Source of the DNA: SIG480 sp045537045
GTDB lineage: Bacteria; Bacillota; Clostridia; Oscillospirales; JAAYXM01
Length of the DNA: 64,000 bases
Assembly: GCA_045537045.1 (NCBI GenBank)
Contig: JAZSOS010000038.1
Coordinates: 23,819 to 87,818, forward strand
Direction of reading: 5' to 3'
In this document: positions 27,590-36,562 of the stretch, in pieces
How positions within the stretch are numbered: position 1 is the first letter of the stretch
Layout of the letters: each line of letters begins with the position of its first letter
Position numbers and translations under genes: made by a program
The notes under the pieces: generated by a model
Seen by the model: only the letters and a program-made list of their open reading frames with translations
Databases searched by the model: none
Told to the model about the DNA's origin: nothing

Positions 27590-28814
27590 AAAGGTTATAG
27601 TAATAGGCGCGGGTGCTGCAGGTCTTCTTGCGGCAGGATTTGCCGGACGCGCGGGTGCGGATGTGCTTGTTCTTGAGAAAAATCCGCAGCCGGGTAAAAA
27701 ACTTAATATAACGGGAAAAGGCAGATGCAATGTAACAAACAACTGTGATTTTCGCGAGCTTTTAGAGAACATTCCGCAGAATCCGCGGTTTATGTACAGC
27801 GCATTTTCGGCATTTTCGCCGCAGGATATGATGGAACTTCTGGAAAGTCTTGGTGTACGGTTAAAAACAGAGCGTGGATTTCGTGTTTTTCCGGAATCGG
27901 ACAGTGCGCGAGAGGTTACCGATGCGCTGATTTTATTTGCAAAGCAAAACGGTGCAAGGATAAAGACAGAAACCGTTTGCGGCGTACTCGCCGAAGACGG
28001 AAGAGTAACCGGGGTAAAGACAAGGGAGGATACGTATGCGTGCGATTCGGTTATCGTTGCTACGGGTGGTGTGTCGTATCCGCTTACCGGATCTACCGGT
28101 GATGGGTATGCCTTTGCGGAAAGCTGCGGGCATACAGTAAGAAAACCGCAGGGGTCACTTATCCCCCTTGTGGGAGAGGGCGATTTGTGCAGAGGTGCGC
28201 AGGGACTTACCCTTAAGAATGTTACACTTACGGCGAAAAACGAAAAAGGAACAGTGCTTTTTTCAGAGCTGGGCGAGATGCTGTTTACGCATTTCGGCTT
28301 GTCCGGTCCACTCGTTCTTTCGGCAAGCGCGCATATGCGAGATTTTGAAAATGAAAAATACCATGTGCTTATTGATTTAAAGCCGGGACTTACGCATGAA
28401 AAGCTTGAGGAGAGAATTTTGCGCGATATAGAAGAAAAGAAGAATAAGGATATGAGAAATCTTCTGCGCGGTCTTCTTCCTTCGGGCATTATCCCTATTG
28501 TCCTTGCGAAAAGCCACATAGAGGCTAATGTGAAGGCGAATACACTTACACGTGAGATGCGCCGTGCGTTGCGTGACACGCTTAAAGGTTTGCGTATAGA
28601 TATAGACGGCAAGCGCCCGATTGCAGAGGCAGTCATAACCTCAGGTGGCGTGAATGTCCGTGAAATAAATCCGAAAACAATGGAATCCAAAATCACAAGC
28701 GGATTATTCTTTGCCGGTGAAGTAATAGACGTTGATGCATATACAGGAGGCTTCAATCTCCAGATAGCATGGTCGACGGCATACTCGGCAGGAACGTATT
28801 CTGCGGCAGAATAA
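27582..28814 (+). CDS. HI0933/BaiN-family FAD-dependent oxidoreductase
   Basis: Flavoprotein with an N-terminal dinucleotide-binding fold VIVIGAGAAGLLAAGFAGR, a family-specific NITGKGRCNVTNNCD segment, GGVSYPLTGSTGDGY, and the terminal FAD-contacting FFAGEVIDVDAYTGGFNLQ. The start chosen is ATG 27582, which overlaps the regulator stop; the upstream in-frame ATG at 27537 lies inside that gene. Length is 410, typical for the family. The physiological substrate is unknown. The BaiN label marks a family resemblance, not proof of bile-acid activity. Confidence 0.9.
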   Translation: MSKKVIVIGAGAAGLLAAGFAGRAGADVLVLEKNPQPGKKLNITGKGRCNVTNNCDFRELLENIPQNPRFMYSAFSAFSPQDMMELLESLGVRLKTERGFRVFPESDSAREVTDALILFAKQNGARIKTETVCGVLAEDGRVTGVKTREDTYACDSVIVATGGVSYPLTGSTGDGYAFAESCGHTVRKPQGSLIPLVGEGDLCRGAQGLTLKNVTLTAKNEKGTVLFSELGEMLFTHFGLSGPLVLSASAHMRDFENEKYHVLIDLKPGLTHEKLEERILRDIEEKKNKDMRNLLRGLLPSGIIPIVLAKSHIEANVKANTLTREMRRALRDTLKGLRIDIDGKRPIAEAVITSGGVNVREINPKTMESKITSGLFFAGEVIDVDAYTGGFNLQIAWSTAYSAGTYSAAE

Positions 28815-28827
28815 AGGAGAGAACGTT

Positions 28828-29502
28828 ATGAATAAGTGTGCAATAGCGATTGACGGACCGAGCGGTGCGGGTAAAAGCACAATATCAAAATTGCTTGCAA
28901 AGGAGCTTGGCTTTACATATGTCGACACCGGCGCGATATATCGCACGGTAGGTGTTTATGTGAAGCGCACGGGTGCAAATCCAAAGGACGCTGCAGAAGT
29001 GGAAAAATTGCTCCCCTTAATTAATATTGAAATAGCTCACCGCGACGGAGTTCAGCGTTTGTTCTTGAATGGGGACGATGTAACGGATGAAATCCGCGAG
29101 CATGTCATTTCAGGATATGCATCCGATGTGTCGGCTATTCCTGCAGTGCGTGCGTTTCTGCTTGAGATGCAGCGCGAGTTTGCAAGGCGTGACAACGTTA
29201 TAATGGATGGGCGCGATATCGGAACGGTTGTCCTTCCGGATGCGCGCATAAAGATTTTCCTTACAGCGACGGATGAAGACCGTGCGAAGAGAAGATATGA
29301 CGAGCTGATTCATAAAGGGCAGAATGTTTCTTTTGAGACTGTGCTTTCGGATATGCGTGCGAGGGATAAGCAGGACTCAAGCCGCAGCGTTGCACCTCTT
29401 GCGGCGGCGGAGGATGCGATAACGGTTGATACTACCGGGAATACGCTGGAGAAGAGCGTAGAGCTTCTTAAAAACATAATAAAAGAGAGGTTGGATGGCT
29501 GA
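28828..29502 (+). CDS. cmk: Cytidylate kinase
   Basis: Phosphorylates CMP/dCMP with ATP in pyrimidine salvage. P-loop IDGPSGAGKSTISKLLA, DTGAIYRTVGV and the NMP-binding MDGRDIGTVVLPDA, with a RSVAPLAAAEDAI end. The 224 residues are standard. It overlaps plsC by one base. The cmk-plsC-ispH order is common in Clostridia. Confidence 0.96.
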   Translation: MNKCAIAIDGPSGAGKSTISKLLAKELGFTYVDTGAIYRTVGVYVKRTGANPKDAAEVEKLLPLINIEIAHRDGVQRLFLNGDDVTDEIREHVISGYASDVSAIPAVRAFLLEMQREFARRDNVIMDGRDIGTVVLPDARIKIFLTATDEDRAKRRYDELIHKGQNVSFETVLSDMRARDKQDSSRSVAPLAAAEDAITVDTTGNTLEKSVELLKNIIKERLDG

Positions 29503-30095
29503 TGCGGTTTTATAAATTTCTTGTTTCTGTTGTAATTCCGGTTTTTCGACTTTTCTTCCGTGTGAGAATTACCGGCAAGGAGAATGTGCCGGAGGGCGCG
29601 ACTGTTGTGTGCGCGAACCATACCTCAATGCTGGATCCGTTTTTTGCCGTTATGCTGTTTGAAAAAGCCGATCTTCCAGTGTTTATGGGGAAGATTGAGC
29701 TTTTCCGCGTTCCGGTAATAGGTACGCTTCTTAGAAAGATTGAGGCAATTCCTGTTGACCGGGGGTCTACTTCAATGTCCACGCTTCGCGATGCCATCAA
29801 TCATCTTAAAAATGGCAGAAAGATCGTTATCTTCCCGGAAGGCACACGAGTGTCGGGCGAGGCTGACGTTGCCGGCGCAAAGACTGGCGCTGCAATGATT
29901 GCCTGCCGTGCAGGTGCTTCAATGCTTCCTGTTTTTATAAGCGGGAAAAAGCGTCTTTTTGGTCGTGTGGATGTAATCGTCGGAACGCCTGTCCGGACAG
30001 ATTCGTTCGAGGGAAGCGGCAACACAAAGTATAAAGCCGTGGTAGAGCGGGTTTTCGGCGACATACTTGCGCTTGGAAAGGGCGGTGAAGCCTGA
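29502..30095 (+). CDS. plsC: 1-acyl-sn-glycerol-3-phosphate acyltransferase
   Basis: Membrane-associated acyltransferase of phospholipid synthesis (lysophosphatidate to phosphatidate). The H-x4-D catalytic motif is in CANHTSMLDPFFAV. Acceptor-binding blocks are EAIPVDRGSTS and IFPEGTRVSGE. An N-terminal hydrophobic stretch (about 5-20) anchors it. 197 residues. It overlaps cmk and ispH by one base each. Confidence 0.94.
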   Translation: MRFYKFLVSVVIPVFRLFFRVRITGKENVPEGATVVCANHTSMLDPFFAVMLFEKADLPVFMGKIELFRVPVIGTLLRKIEAIPVDRGSTSMSTLRDAINHLKNGRKIVIFPEGTRVSGEADVAGAKTGAAMIACRAGASMLPVFISGKKRLFGRVDVIVGTPVRTDSFEGSGNTKYKAVVERVFGDILALGKGGEA

Positions 30096-32134
30096 TGGCA
30101 AAGGTGACCGTTGCGAAAACCGCGGGCTTCTGCTTCGGTGTACGGCGTGCGGTGGATATGGCGGAAAAGCTCGGACGTGAAGGCGTGCGAGCATGTACAA
30201 TAGGCCCGATAATTCACAATGCACACGTTGTAGAGCATCTTAAATCGCTTGGGGTACCGAGCGTAGACTCGGCAGCGCAGGTGCCGGAAGGCAGTCTTGC
30301 GGTTATCCGCTCACACGGCGTGGCAAAAAGCGTTTATGACGAGCTTGCGTCCCGAAAAATTGAATATGTGGATGCTACGTGCCCGTATGTTATGCGTATC
30401 CACAATATCGTCCGCGAAAAATCCGAGGATGGATGTGAGGTCATAATCGTCGGAAAAAGATCGCATCCGGAGGTTCTCGGTATCGCAGGACAGTGTTTAC
30501 ACTCAGAAATCGTCGGTTCGGCGGAAGAAATGTCAAAACTTTTTAAAAACCGTCCTGAGCTTAGAGCCAGGCGGGTTTGCGCTGTTTCTCAGACCACTGT
30601 CGGAAGAAAAATTTGGGAAAGTTGCGTAAAAATTTTAAAAAAAGTGTGTACAAATTGCGAAATATTTGATACAATATGTCTCGCGACCGATAAACGACAG
30701 ACCGAAGCTGCAAGCCTGGCATCGGAATCAGACGTTATGGTTGTAATCGGGGACAGGACAAGCTCAAATACTCAGGAGCTTGTTGCGATATGTACTTCCG
30801 TGTGTCCGAAGGTTATCCGCGTTGAGAACGCAGAAGAGATTGATCTCTCCGAAATTCGCGGCGCAGAGAGTATCGGAATCACGGCGGGCGCATCGACACC
30901 CGATTGGATAATTAAGGAGGTAAAAGGCAAGATGAGCGAAGAAATCAAGAACTTTGAGGGAGAATCTTTTGAGGAGTTACTTTTAAGTTCTCTCAAAACT
31001 TTTAATAATGGAGATAAGGTTGTCGGCGTGATAACAGCAATCACCCCGTCCGATATTCAGGTAGACCTTGGCGCAAAGTACGCCGGTTATATCCCGTATT
31101 CAGAAATCGGCGAAGATGCAGAAGCAGATAAGTATAAAGTCGGCGACGAGATTGAGTGCTCCGTTGTCCGTGTAAACGATGTTGAAGGAATTATCACACT
31201 TTCCAAGAAGCGTCTTGACGCTATAAAGGGTTGGGATGATGTAGAGCTTGCACGTCAGGACAAGACTACTGTTGAAGGTACCGTTACAGATGTAAACGCA
31301 GGCGGTGTTGTAGTTACCGTTCGCGGACTCCGCGTTTTCGTTCCGGCATCACAGTCCGGACTTCCGAAGAGCGCAGACTTAAACGATCTTCTCAAGAAGA
31401 AGGTTCAGCTTAAGATTAAAGAAGTCAACCGTCCGCGCCGTCGCATCGTTGGTTCTATCCGCGAGGTTGCGGCAGAGGCTCGCCGTGAGGCTCAGGAGCG
31501 CGTATGGGCAGACATCGAGGTCGGCAAGGAGTACAAGGGCGTTGTTCGTTCCCTCGCTTCTTACGGCGCATTTATCGACATCGGTGGTGTTGACGGAATG
31601 CTCCACATTTCCGAAATGACATGGGGACGCATCGGCCATCCGTCCGAGATGTTCAAGGAAGGTCAGGAGGTTGACGTTTTCGTTCTCGCTCTTGATGCTG
31701 AAAAGAAGAAGATTTCCCTTGGCTACAAGAAGGCAGAGGACAATCCGTGGCTTAAGTTCAAGGCAGCTTACAATGTAGAGGATACCGCAAAGGTCAAGAT
31801 TGTTAAGCTTATGCCGTTTGGTGCATTTGCAGAGATTGTTCCGGGAGTTGACGGTCTTATCCACATTTCCCAGATTACAAACACACGTATCGCAAAGGTA
31901 AGCGATGCACTTAAGGAAGGCGACGAGGTAGAGGCTAAGATCATCGCAGTTGACGAAGAGAATCAGAAGATTTCTCTCTCTATGCGTGCTCTTATCCCGG
32001 GTGAAGCCGCTCCGGCAGAGACTGCTGCAGAAGAAGCTCCGGAAGATACCGAAGAGCTCGTTGCAACCTCTGGTGAGGAGAACGACATCCTCCCTGAAGA
32101 GACAGTTGCAGAGGACGCAGCTGACGCTGAGTAA
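30095..32134 (+). CDS. ispH: Fusion: IspH (HMBPP reductase) with C-terminal four-S1-domain protein
   Basis: Residues 1-280 are IspH, the last MEP-pathway enzyme ([4Fe-4S], makes IPP/DMAPP). The Fe-S cysteines lie in TAGFCFGVRRAV, DATCPYVMRIHNIV and DTICLATDKRQTEA. Residues about 295-630 hold four S1 RNA-binding repeats (for example YGAFIDIGGVDGMLHISEM) resembling ribosomal protein S1, followed by an acidic Glu/Ala tail. This fusion is known in Clostridia. A strong internal Shine-Dalgarno and in-frame ATG lie at the domain junction. Codon use in the S1 half looks more optimised than in the IspH half. Confidence 0.96.
   Translation: MAKVTVAKTAGFCFGVRRAVDMAEKLGREGVRACTIGPIIHNAHVVEHLKSLGVPSVDSAAQVPEGSLAVIRSHGVAKSVYDELASRKIEYVDATCPYVMRIHNIVREKSEDGCEVIIVGKRSHPEVLGIAGQCLHSEIVGSAEEMSKLFKNRPELRARRVCAVSQTTVGRKIWESCVKILKKVCTNCEIFDTICLATDKRQTEAASLASESDVMVVIGDRTSSNTQELVAICTSVCPKVIRVENAEEIDLSEIRGAESIGITAGASTPDWIIKEVKGKMSEEIKNFEGESFEELLLSSLKTFNNGDKVVGVITAITPSDIQVDLGAKYAGYIPYSEIGEDAEADKYKVGDEIECSVVRVNDVEGIITLSKKRLDAIKGWDDVELARQDKTTVEGTVTDVNAGGVVVTVRGLRVFVPASQSGLPKSADLNDLLKKKVQLKIKEVNRPRRRIVGSIREVAAEARREAQERVWADIEVGKEYKGVVRSLASYGAFIDIGGVDGMLHISEMTWGRIGHPSEMFKEGQEVDVFVLALDAEKKKISLGYKKAEDNPWLKFKAAYNVEDTAKVKIVKLMPFGAFAEIVPGVDGLIHISQITNTRIAKVSDALKEGDEVEAKIIAVDEENQKISLSMRALIPGEAAPAETAAEEAPEDTEELVATSGEENDILPEETVAEDAADAE
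30914..30934 (+). promoter_or_regulatory. Internal Shine-Dalgarno and in-frame ATG inside ispH-S1
   Basis: AAGGAGG at 30914-30920, 11 bases before ATG 30932, which is codon 280 of the fusion and opens MSEEIKNFEGES, right before the first S1 domain. Initiation here would give a free 400-residue S1 protein. The same bases encode IIKEVKGKM. Confidence 0.6.
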
Positions 32135-32153
32135 TTAAAACAGAACATATACC

Positions 32154-32185
32154 AAAAACCGTCTGTGTTACCGCAGGCGGTTTTT
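32154..32185 (+). terminator. Rho-independent terminator after ispH-S1
   Basis: 14-bp stem with G-U pairs (32154-32167 with 32172-32185), loop TTAC, ending in TTTTT. It ends the trmB-to-ispH operon. Confidence 0.85.
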
Positions 32186-32229
32186 AATGTTCCCAAAACT
32201 GAACAATCTGTAAATTCTCGCTTCTTTGA

Positions 32230-32258
32230 TTGACTTTGTAAATTTGCGGTAATAAAAT
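32230..32258 (+). promoter_or_regulatory. Sigma-A promoter of the ABC exporter operon
   Basis: TTGACT 32230-32235, a 17-base spacer and TAAAAT 32253-32258, 46 bases before the first ABC gene. Confidence 0.7.
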
Positions 32259-32303
32259 AATCAATATGGATTATTATGCAAAAAACACGTTGGAGGTAGG
32301 AGA

Positions 32304-34034
32304 ATGATTCGGAAGCTTCTTGGCTGCGTCGGTAAATACAAACTGCCGGCAATACTCTCGCCGATATTCATATCGCTTGAAGTAGTTATGGAAATATTCA
32401 TTCCGCTTCTCATGTCAAAGATTATCGACGTGGGAATAAAAGGCGGAGCGGGTGTCGGCTATATTGTCAAAGTCGGTGGGCTGATGGTACTTATGTCTCT
32501 GTTTTCACTTACGTTCGGTGTGCTGTCGGGAAGATATGCATCCGTTGCGAGCACCGGCTTTGCAAAGAATGTCCGCAAGCGTATGTTTGACAAAATTCAG
32601 GACTTTTCCTTTGCCAATGTCGATAAGTTTTCCACGGCGTCGCTCGTAACTCGCCTTACCACGGACGTAACGTTTGTTCAGCATGCATTTATGATGGTTA
32701 TACGTATGATGGTGCGGTCTCCTGTTATGCTTGTCAGCGCAACGGTGCTTGCCGTTTCGATAAATGCAGAGCTTGCGCGCGTGTTTTTCGTTGCAATTCC
32801 GGTGCTTGCGGTTGCGCTTTCTTTTATATCAATAAAAGCATTTCCGCGCTTTAAACAGATGTTCACAAAATACGATGCGATGAACTCGGCTGTTCAGGAG
32901 GGACTTGTTGCAATCCGCGTTGTAAAGGCGTATAACAGAGAAGAGCACGAAAACGGCAAATTCTCAAAAGCGGCAGAGGGTGTTATGAACGCCCAAAGAC
33001 GTGCAGAGCGCGTGCTTATCATGAATATGCCGATAATGCAGGTCGTTATGTATTCATGCATAATTGCGGTTCTGTGGCTCGGCGGCAACCTTATTTCCGT
33101 CGGTGGTATGGAAACAGGGGAGCTTATAAGCTTTATAAGCTACATCACACAGATACTCATGTCGCTTATGGGACTTTCGATGTGTTTTGTAAGCATTATC
33201 ATGTCACGCGCGTCCGTTGTGCGTATATGCGAGGTGCTTGACGAAGATATAGATATAAAGAACAACGTTGCAGGAAAGATGGAAGTTGAAAACGGCGAGA
33301 TTGTTTTTGACAACGTTTCGTTCTCATATTCCGGTGACAAGAGCAAATGTGCGCTTGATGGCATAAGCTTTAAAATCAACTCCGGCGAGACCGTTGGAAT
33401 GATTGGCGGAACAGGTTCGGGAAAGACAACGCTTGTATCGCTTATCCCGCGTCTTTACGATGTAAGCGAAGGCATGGTGTCCGTCGGCGGGTGCGATGTG
33501 CGCGACTATGACCTTAACGCGCTTCGTGATTCCGTGGCGATGGTTTTGCAGAACAATGTGCTGTTCTCGGGTACGATAGAGGAAAATCTCCGCTGGGGAA
33601 ATGAAAACGCAACGCGTGAGGAAATTGAGTCGGCATGCAAGCGTGCTGCGGCACACGATTTTATAAGTGCGTTTCCGGACGGATATGAAACTCAGCTCGG
33701 ACAGGGCGGCGTAAACCTCTCCGGCGGTCAAAAGCAGAGAGTGTGTATTGCGCGTGCGCTCCTGAAGCATCCGAAGATAATAATTCTTGATGACAGCACA
33801 AGCGCGGTCGATACGTCAACTGACAAGAAAATACGCGATGCATTCCGAGCATCTCTTGCAGACACGACAAAAATAATCATTGCGCAGCGTGTGTCATCCG
33901 TCAGCGATGCGGATAAGATAATCGTTCTTGATGCCGGAGGTATAAATGCGATAGGAACGCATGAAGAACTTCTCTGCTCAAATGAAATTTACCGTGAAAT
34001 TCACGATTCTCAGCAGAAGGTGGTGGAGCAGTAA
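32304..34034 (+). CDS. ABC exporter half-transporter with degenerate Walker B (BmrC/YheI-like)
   Basis: 576 residues: six-helix transmembrane domain (1-310), then the ATPase domain with Walker A IGGTGSGKTTL, signature LSGGQKQRV and Walker B IIILDDSTSAVD. The usual catalytic Glu after Walker B is Asp, which marks the non-hydrolysing site of heterodimeric exporters. The next gene has the complementary pattern. Likely a drug, lipid or peptide exporter. It overlaps the second half-transporter by one base. Confidence 0.93.
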   Translation: MIRKLLGCVGKYKLPAILSPIFISLEVVMEIFIPLLMSKIIDVGIKGGAGVGYIVKVGGLMVLMSLFSLTFGVLSGRYASVASTGFAKNVRKRMFDKIQDFSFANVDKFSTASLVTRLTTDVTFVQHAFMMVIRMMVRSPVMLVSATVLAVSINAELARVFFVAIPVLAVALSFISIKAFPRFKQMFTKYDAMNSAVQEGLVAIRVVKAYNREEHENGKFSKAAEGVMNAQRRAERVLIMNMPIMQVVMYSCIIAVLWLGGNLISVGGMETGELISFISYITQILMSLMGLSMCFVSIIMSRASVVRICEVLDEDIDIKNNVAGKMEVENGEIVFDNVSFSYSGDKSKCALDGISFKINSGETVGMIGGTGSGKTTLVSLIPRLYDVSEGMVSVGGCDVRDYDLNALRDSVAMVLQNNVLFSGTIEENLRWGNENATREEIESACKRAAAHDFISAFPDGYETQLGQGGVNLSGGQKQRVCIARALLKHPKIIILDDSTSAVDTSTDKKIRDAFRASLADTTKIIIAQRVSSVSDADKIIVLDAGGINAIGTHEELLCSNEIYREIHDSQQKVVEQ

Positions 34035-35944
34035 TGGCAAACGGAAGACCTATGCATGGCCCCGGCGGCCCACGCGGAAGAAGAGGGATGCAGAAGCCGA
34101 AGAACGCAGGGCAGACAATACTTCGCCTTCTCGGTTATATGGGAAGCCAGAAGCATCTGCTTGTGCTGGTGTTTTTGGGGATACTCTGCAGTTCTCTTGC
34201 AGGCGTAGCGGGAACATATTTTCTGAAACCTGTAATCAATTCGATTGAAGCAGGGCTTGCGGACGGTAGCTTTGATGTAGCTGCTTTTGCGGCAAAGCTT
34301 GCTCTTATGGGGTGCGTATATACCGTTGGTGTTGCGGGTGCATATATGTACAGCCGCCTTATGATGAATATTTCCACTGAAACGATGCGAAGGATTCGTG
34401 TGGATACATTTACCCGCCTGCAGAGCTTGCCGATAAAATATTTTGATACGCATACTCACGGTGAAATAATGAGCCGCTTTACAAACGATACCGACACACT
34501 CCGCGAGATGCTCAGTCAGGGTATACCCCAGATGTTTTCGTCCGGTGTGACGATTATCGGCGTGTTTATACTTATGTGTATATTGAGCCCTGTTCTTACG
34601 GCTCTCATTGTCGTTATGGTTTTTGTGATAACCTTTACCGTGAAGCTTATCGGAGTCCAGAGTGCGAAATACTTCAAGCGGCAGCAGAAGGCGATAGGTG
34701 CTGTTAACGGATATATAGAAGAAATGATAGAAGGGCAGAAGGTTGTAAAGGTTTTCTGCCACGAGGAAAAATCGAAAGAGGCATTTGGAAAAATCAATGA
34801 GGAGCTTTTTGATGCGGCATCAAATGCAAATACCTTTGCCAGCGTCCTTGGTCCTATTACGAACAATTTCTCATATATCAACTATGCGCTTACCGCAACC
34901 ATAGGTGCGGCACTCGCAGTTGGCGGAGTTCTGGATATAGGAACCGTTGCGTCGTTTCTTCAGTCCACGCGCTCGTTCTTCCAGCCGATAACGCAGATTT
35001 CTCAGCAGTTCAATTCCATCATAAATGCACTTGCGGGTGCAGAACGTATATTTGAGCTTATAGATGAAACTCCGGAACGGGATGACGGAACGGTAACGCT
35101 TGTGTACGCTGAACGAAAAGAAGACGGAACGCTTCGTGAATCGGAAAAGCGGACGGGTGTATGGGCGTGGAAGGAGCTGATGCCGGACGGCAGCGTTAAA
35201 TATACCGAGGTTTCGGGCGATGTCCGTTTTGAAAATGTTGTTTTCGGATATGATAATGACAAAACTGTTCTCAATGGAATATCGCTTTACGCAAAGCCGG
35301 GGCAGAAAATTGCGTTTGTAGGCTCTACCGGAGCGGGAAAGACGACTATAACAAATCTTATAAATCGCTTCTATGATGTTCCGGACGGGAAAATCACTTA
35401 CGATGGGATAAATATTAATAAGATAAGAAAAAGCGATTTGCGCCGCTCTCTCGGTATGGTGCTTCAGGATACGCACCTTTTCACCGGAACTGTTGCGGAA
35501 AACATCCGCTACGGTAATCTCAACGCAACGGATGAGGAGATTGTTCGTGCCGCGAAGCTTGCAAACGCTCATTCGTTTATCACGCATCTTCCCGACGGAT
35601 ACGACACGGTGCTTACCTCCGACGGCGTAAACTTAAGTCAGGGACAGCGCCAGCTTCTTGCAATTGCCCGTGCTGCCGTAGCAGACCCGCCGGTGCTGAT
35701 ACTTGATGAGGCGACAAGCTCGATTGACACAAGAACAGAAGCCCTTATTGAAAAAGGGATGGATACGCTTATGGAAGGAAGAACGGTGTTCGTAATTGCG
35801 CACCGCCTTTCCACAGTACGCAACGCAAAGGCGATAATGGTTCTTGAAAACGGAGAGATAATTGAGCGGGGTACGCATGAGGACCTCTTAAAACAGCGCG
35901 GAAAGTACTATCAGTTATACACCGGAATGTTCGAGCTGGAATAA
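34034..35944 (+). CDS. ABC exporter half-transporter with catalytic Walker B (BmrD/YheH-like)
   Basis: 636 residues: a polar N-terminal extension, a six-helix membrane domain, an insertion of about 50 residues (355-405) before the ATPase, then Walker A VGSTGAGKTTITNL, signature LSQGQRQLL (degenerate, Gln for Gly) and Walker B LILDEATSSID with the catalytic Glu. Together with the preceding protein this builds one canonical and one degenerate nucleotide site, as in BmrCD-type heterodimers. The substrate is not predictable. Confidence 0.94.
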   Translation: MANGRPMHGPGGPRGRRGMQKPKNAGQTILRLLGYMGSQKHLLVLVFLGILCSSLAGVAGTYFLKPVINSIEAGLADGSFDVAAFAAKLALMGCVYTVGVAGAYMYSRLMMNISTETMRRIRVDTFTRLQSLPIKYFDTHTHGEIMSRFTNDTDTLREMLSQGIPQMFSSGVTIIGVFILMCILSPVLTALIVVMVFVITFTVKLIGVQSAKYFKRQQKAIGAVNGYIEEMIEGQKVVKVFCHEEKSKEAFGKINEELFDAASNANTFASVLGPITNNFSYINYALTATIGAALAVGGVLDIGTVASFLQSTRSFFQPITQISQQFNSIINALAGAERIFELIDETPERDDGTVTLVYAERKEDGTLRESEKRTGVWAWKELMPDGSVKYTEVSGDVRFENVVFGYDNDKTVLNGISLYAKPGQKIAFVGSTGAGKTTITNLINRFYDVPDGKITYDGININKIRKSDLRRSLGMVLQDTHLFTGTVAENIRYGNLNATDEEIVRAAKLANAHSFITHLPDGYDTVLTSDGVNLSQGQRQLLAIARAAVADPPVLILDEATSSIDTRTEALIEKGMDTLMEGRTVFVIAHRLSTVRNAKAIMVLENGEIIERGTHEDLLKQRGKYYQLYTGMFELE

Positions 35945-35969
35945 AAATGAAAAAAATTAAAAAAAACAC

Positions 35970-35999
35970 TTGACCTGACACATTAACCTGTGTTACAAT
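35970..35999 (+). promoter_or_regulatory. Sigma-A promoter of the rpmG-secE-nusG-rplKA operon
   Basis: TTGACC 35970-35975, an 18-base spacer and TACAAT 35994-35999. The leader of about 130 bases (36006-36137) contains two small hairpins, near 36061-36087 and AGCC-GTAAT-GGCT near 36089-36101. I did not recognise it as a known leader family. Confidence 0.75.
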
Positions 36000-36137
36000 G
36001 TATATTACCTGTGAAAGGTTTATTTTTCGTGCTCTTTTTTAAAAGCTGCACTTAAACCTACGCGGGAGAAACAAAAAGTTTCCGCGAAGCCGTAATGGCT
36101 GTCAGGGAGGCAAATTATTCTTTGGAGGCCGAAAATT

Positions 36138-36287
36138 ATGAGAACAAAAATCACGCTCGTTTGCACAGAATGCAAGCGCAGAAACTACGACACAATGAAG
36201 GAAAAGAAGAACACACCGGACAGACTCGAGCTTAAGAAGCATTGCCCGTTCTGCCGTAAGCATACCCTTCACAGAGAATCCAAGTAA
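36138..36287 (+). CDS. rpmG: 50S ribosomal protein L33
   Basis: 49-residue zinc-ribbon ribosomal protein beginning MRTKITLVCTECKRRNYDT. The second cysteine pair is in HCPFCRKHTLHRESK, so this is the C+ (zinc-binding) form. TTGGAGG lies 11 bases upstream. rpmG-secE-nusG is the standard Firmicutes order. Confidence 0.97.
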   Translation: MRTKITLVCTECKRRNYDTMKEKKNTPDRLELKKHCPFCRKHTLHRESK

Positions 36288-36331
36288 TCTGTTTTTCTTT
36301 CCTCAATTACAAATGAAAGGGTGTGCACAGA

Positions 36332-36547
36332 ATGGCTGAGAAAAAAGTCGAGAAGAAAAAGCGCGGCGGCATTGCTTTATGGTTCCGCGAAATGAAGAGT
36401 GAGCTTAAGAAGGTCACATGGCCGACAGCTTCGCAGGTGTATAAGAACACCGTTATCGTTCTTATCGTGTGCGCAATTTTTGCTGTTATCACCGGCGTTA
36501 TGGACATTGTGCTCAAATACGGAGTTTCGCTTCTCCACAACATATAA
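36332..36547 (+). CDS. secE: Preprotein translocase subunit SecE
   Basis: 71-residue single-span SecE. A lysine-rich start (MAEKKVEKKKRGG) and the amphipathic WFREMKSELKKVTWPTASQV are followed by one transmembrane helix to the C-terminus. ATG 36332 is preferred over GTG 36323 because of the AAAGGG spacing. It works with SecYG in the membrane export channel. Confidence 0.96.
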   Translation: MAEKKVEKKKRGGIALWFREMKSELKKVTWPTASQVYKNTVIVLIVCAIFAVITGVMDIVLKYGVSLLHNI

Positions 36548-36562
36548 CGGGGGAGAACGGAA

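Noticed and set aside
27314..28756. 480-residue open frame on the minus strand, opposite the BaiN-like gene
   Set aside because: Ser/Arg/Pro-rich translation with no family motifs; the plus strand is a clear flavoprotein.
27582..28814. Bile-acid reductase (baiN) function
   Set aside because: Family resemblance only; no other bai genes are present, so no specific function was assigned.
36006..36130. rpmG leader as a known ribosomal-protein leader or riboswitch
   Set aside because: Two small hairpins are visible, but they match no leader family that I can name; left as part of the promoter entry.
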